Shown here: positions 11,951-13,480 of the stretch, piece after piece
Position numbering within the stretch: position 1 is the stretch's first letter
How the letters are laid out: the number at the start of each line of letters is the position of its first letter
NCBI GenBank assembly: GCA_937898445.1
Contig: CALEJY010000195.1
Coordinates: forward strand, 1-13,480
Source: an uncultured Candidatus Melainabacteria bacterium
Lineage (GTDB): Bacteria > Cyanobacteriota > Vampirovibrionia > Gastranaerophilales > Gastranaerophilaceae
Reading direction: 5' to 3'
Length of the DNA: 13,480 nucleotides
Position numbers and translations under genes: made by a program
The notes under the pieces: generated by a model
The model's database searches: none
What the model was told of the DNA's origin: nothing
The model's input: only the letters and a program-made list of their open reading frames with translations

Positions 11951-12661
11951 ATGCTCATAATGGAATTGATAGAATTTGTAAAAAAAGAATTAAATGGTTG
12001 GAAAAAGATTGAAATAATCGGACTTTTTACAGTGCTGACATTGATTTTGGCAAACGCAATTATTGTAAAAGACAATCCGATTGCCGTAATATCTGCATTC
12101 TGCGGAATTTTATATACCATAATTGCAGGGAAAGGAAAGATTTCCTGTTACTTTTTCGGATTGTCAGGCTCTTGGTGTTATGTATGGTTGTCGTTTATAA
12201 ACGCACTTTGGGGCAATATGTTACTATATCTTTGCTATTATATTCCAATGCAAATTTTAGGGATTTTCAAATGGAAAAAGCACCTTGAAAGAGATACTAA
12301 AGAAATTATAAAAACCAGATTGTCAAATAAAACCCGCATAATACTACTATTTATCGGTATTTTAGGTTCAATTATAACAAGTATAATTTTGCATTTCTGC
12401 AACGACAAAAGTCCAATTGCAGATGGAATTACGACATTTTTATCAATACTCGGAATGTATTTAACAGTTCGTCGTGCAATAGAGCAATGGGTTGTGTGGA
12501 TGGTTGTGAATGGGATTTCCGCATTGATGTGGATAAATCTCGTTTTACACGGAGCAAAAACATATTCAACCGTCATAATGTGGGTTGTGTATTTTGTTTT
12601 GGCAATATATTTCTATTTTGAATGGGAAAAAGCTTTGAATAAAAATGAAATTCCGCAATAA
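11951..12661 (+). CDS. pnuC: nicotinamide riboside transporter PnuC
   Basis: This inner-membrane facilitator takes up nicotinamide riboside, a precursor of NAD. The 236-residue protein is almost entirely hydrophobic, with about eight segments (near 20-38, 43-60, 64-82, 88-106, 129-149, 155-172, 178-198 and 205-224). Family signatures are YYIPMQILGIFKWKKH (96-111, related to the YxIPMxxxGxxxW motif) and EQWVVWMVVNGISALMW (178-194, the conserved EQWxxWxxxN of PnuC, which contributes substrate-binding residues). Length fits the family (about 210-250). Start is ATG 11951 or, three codons in, 11960; neither has a clear ribosome site. It diverges from the membrane protein gene and ends in a bidirectional terminator. 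No THI box or other riboswitch is visible, so NR rather than thiamine is the likelier substrate. Confidence 0.9.
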   Translation: MLIMELIEFVKKELNGWKKIEIIGLFTVLTLILANAIIVKDNPIAVISAFCGILYTIIAGKGKISCYFFGLSGSWCYVWLSFINALWGNMLLYLCYYIPMQILGIFKWKKHLERDTKEIIKTRLSNKTRIILLFIGILGSIITSIILHFCNDKSPIADGITTFLSILGMYLTVRRAIEQWVVWMVVNGISALMWINLVLHGAKTYSTVIMWVVYFVLAIYFYFEWEKALNKNEIPQ

Positions 12662-12698
12662 AAAAGGCAACTTTGAAAAAATTCAAAATCGCCTTTTT
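12661..12698. terminator. bidirectional rho-independent terminator
   Basis: AAAAAGGC (12661-12668) pairs with GCCTTTTT (12691-12698), and inside it TTTGAA (12672-12677) pairs with TTCAAA (12682-12687) around an AAAA loop. The A and T flanks give U-runs in both directions. It serves pnuC (plus) and the pilin gene (minus), whose stops lie at either side. Confidence 0.9.
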
Positions 12699-12704
12699 AA
12701 TAAA

Positions 12705-13480
12705 CTATTTACAACTTTTTGCCTTGTCCCAGCCTAACTTTTCAGGACATTTCAAGTAATCCATATTTTCATTGTAAATTACCCAACCGGTACATCCGAC
12801 ACCATTCATTCTCATATTGGTTTTTATGCAAGCTTCATCAAAATTATTTCCTGATGTATCTGTTGCAACTCCACTAGGAACAATAGCATTAGCGGTTATA
12901 ACAAACTGAAAAATATCTTTTCCATACATATTAGGCTTTTTAGAACCGTTTAAGTCAACTTTAAAACTTCCACAACTTTGACTTAATGCCCCACTTCCCC
13001 AATTAGTATTGCACGCAGTATTGTTTAAATATACGTGACCAATAATAGTTCCATCAGCCAAAACCAATCTATTTGAATAAGAATCACTGTTATCAATATC
13101 TCCTTGCAAATTAGTTGGGCGGTAAATTTCACAAGAATTGTCAGAATATTTACATATTGAAACCGTTTTCAAATGCTTACTCAAAATTTCAAGAAATTTA
13201 TCTCGACCAGAATTTGAATTAGCAATACTTCCGTTATCAGTATCTGTATCAAGCGTAGAATTAGTCAATCCCCAATCAGAAATTTCGCCATTTTCTTCTT
13301 TTGCCGCTAATAATGCGTTGTTGAAAGTAGTGTTAACCTTTTTCAACTTAGAAACAGTTTCCTTAACTCTATAATTTGTAATTAATGATGGCATTGTCAT
13401 AGCTGCAACTACTCCGATGATGCCGAGAGTGATTAAGACTTCTGCAAGAGTAAAAGCTATTTTACGAGAATTGTTCCAAT
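12705..13480 (-). CDS. type IV / type II secretion-like prepilin (start beyond right edge)
   Basis: The 257 visible residues begin WNNSRKIA|FTLAEVLITLGIIG and continue VVAAMTMPSLITNYR: a basic leader, a class III cleavage site (Ala-Phe), Glu at mature position 5 and the long hydrophobic N-helix of pilins and pseudopilins. Prepilin peptidase would process it and it would assemble into a pilus or pseudopilus. The globular part (to residue 257) has several cysteines, likely disulfides, and ends in GCTGWVIYNENMDYLKC...KSCK. The ATG start and ribosome site lie outside the window, so the annotated N-terminus is not the true one; an internal ATG at 13400 is in the helix and should not be used. The N- and C-terminal ends closely match the two broken pilin loci at 2900-3034 and 5034-5386, indicating a paralogous family. 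A terminator follows. Confidence 0.9.
   Translation of the reverse strand, partial: WNNSRKIAFTLAEVLITLGIIGVVAAMTMPSLITNYRVKETVSKLKKVNTTFNNALLAAKEENGEISDWGLTNSTLDTDTDNGSIANSNSGRDKFLEILSKHLKTVSICKYSDNSCEIYRPTNLQGDIDNSDSYSNRLVLADGTIIGHVYLNNTACNTNWGSGALSQSCGSFKVDLNGSKKPNMYGKDIFQFVITANAIVPSGVATDTSGNNFDEACIKTNMRMNGVGCTGWVIYNENMDYLKCPEKLGWDKAKSCK

Noticed and set aside
13138..13400. Pilin start at the internal ATG 13400
   Set aside because: The frame continues upstream through the complete prepilin cleavage motif to the window edge, so this ATG is inside the hydrophobic helix.
1..13480. tRNA, rRNA or transposase genes
   Set aside because: I saw no cloverleaf with T-loop signature, no rRNA-like stretch, and no transposase or integrase motif in any frame.

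Overview
The window is AT-rich (about two-thirds A+T by eye). It looks like chromosome from an uncultured gut-type Gastranaerophilales/Melainabacteria (Vampirovibrionia) relative. The main clue is the prepilin signature KIA|FTLAEVLITLGIIGVVAAMTMPSLI at the right edge, a form I know as multi-copy in that group. The other clues are an anaerobe-like BioB and AT-rich gene starts with extended -10 promoters. This assignment is inference from memory, not a search.

Layout, left to right. The 5' tip of rsmA/ksgA (minus) is cut by the left edge. It diverges from a glutamate-cysteine ligase gene (gshA-type), which is followed by an HxlR regulator gene with its own promoter. Next is an internally repetitive protein whose last codons and stop lie inside a repeat element. 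Positions about 2637-3758 form a unit bounded by inverted composite repeats; it holds a prepilin 5' stub and a small XRE regulator gene. Then come a double zinc-ribbon protein, an unknown 102-residue protein (minus), a 78-residue HTH protein (minus), and a strong promoter overlapped by a perfect 12+12 bp palindrome. That promoter drives a wrecked pilin locus (5034-5386), and about 550 bp of dense repeats follow. A minus-strand pair comes next: a GAF/degenerate GGDEF/HD-GYP c-di-GMP phosphodiesterase and a TIGR02757-family protein. After another repeat block are a zinc-ribbon/membrane/bacterial-PH protein (minus) divergent from bioB (plus), a lineage-type membrane protein (minus) divergent from pnuC (plus), and an intact prepilin gene (minus) cut by the right edge.

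The housekeeping genes do not form one pathway. Two are cofactor genes (bioB for biotin, pnuC for NAD precursor uptake), one is for thiol metabolism (gshA), and one is for c-di-GMP signalling. The most unusual content is non-coding: a mosaic family of short dispersed modules, including an 8-bp-period tandem track, a GCTACGCACGTAGC palindrome, an 11-bp-stem hairpin and a GTCATTGCGAGCG module. These recur in a fixed order at four places, sit exactly at gene 3' ends where they touch or form stop codons, and interrupt at least two prepilin genes.
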